Below, piece by piece: positions 5,223-5,251 of a DNA stretch of 5,251 nucleotides. The stretch is from positions 1 through 5,251 of the forward strand of contig JAAZNO010000345.1 of assembly GCA_012798275.1 (NCBI GenBank), given 5' to 3'. Numbering within the stretch: position 1 is the first letter of the stretch; each line of letters begins with the position of its first letter. The stretch comes from Chloroflexota bacterium. Lineage in GTDB: Bacteria; Chloroflexota; Anaerolineae; B4-G1; SLSP01. The notes beneath the pieces are model-generated. The model was given only the letters and a program-made list of their open reading frames with translations, was not told the origin of the DNA and did no database searches. The position numbers and the translations under genes were made by a program.

Positions 5223-5251
5223 GGGAGAAGGTTACGATGTAAGCGCCAGTA

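Noticed and set aside
5224..5242. ATG directly followed by TAA (5237-5242) after GGAGAAGG, as a start-stop regulatory element
   Set aside because: The predicted transcript start near 5229 falls inside the SD-like stretch, so a ribosome could hardly use it. A chance occurrence is more likely.

Overview
The window is GC-rich bacterial chromosome carrying six genes in three transcription units. Promoter hexamers and Shine-Dalgarno sites are of ordinary bacterial type. The split-type serine dehydratase beta subunit and the sigma factor paired with a large single-pass membrane protein would suit a Chloroflexota (Anaerolineae-like) genome. That placement is an impression from protein style, not something the sequence proves.

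Layout. From 1895 down to 1 on the minus strand runs a tight operon: a pRiA4b ORF-3-like protein, an alpha/beta hydrolase of the monoacylglycerol lipase/lysophospholipase type, and the start of sdaAB (iron-sulfur L-serine dehydratase beta subunit), which leaves the window at base 1. The first two genes are 21 nt apart. The second and third abut exactly, TAG followed by ATG. Upstream of this operon, 1896-2188 is a non-coding stretch holding a four-copy 7-bp repeat and three hairpins, two of them perfect 16-bp stems. Next, on the minus strand, is a stand-alone low-specificity L-threonine aldolase (ltaE, 2189-3223) with a good promoter (TTGCCC, 17 bp, TATAAT).

A divergent intergenic region (3224-3452) separates ltaE from a plus-strand pair: an ECF-type sigma factor (3453-3959) and, 45 nt later, a membrane protein (4005-5045) whose position and architecture mark it as the probable cognate anti-sigma factor. 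A strong terminator (5072-5112) closes this unit. The window ends with an exact consensus promoter (TTGACA, 17 bp, TATAAT) firing to the right into unseen sequence.

How the genes work together. sdaAB and ltaE both act on beta-hydroxy amino acids: serine to pyruvate plus ammonia, and threonine to glycine plus acetaldehyde. They lie in separate transcription units. The sigma/anti-sigma pair would form a signalling module across the membrane. The most notable oddities are a strong internal ribosome-binding site and ATG inside the anti-sigma gene, just before its membrane helix, and the tandem perfect hairpins in the 1976-2061 gap. I found no evidence of a wholly new system, mobile element, CRISPR array or RNA gene.
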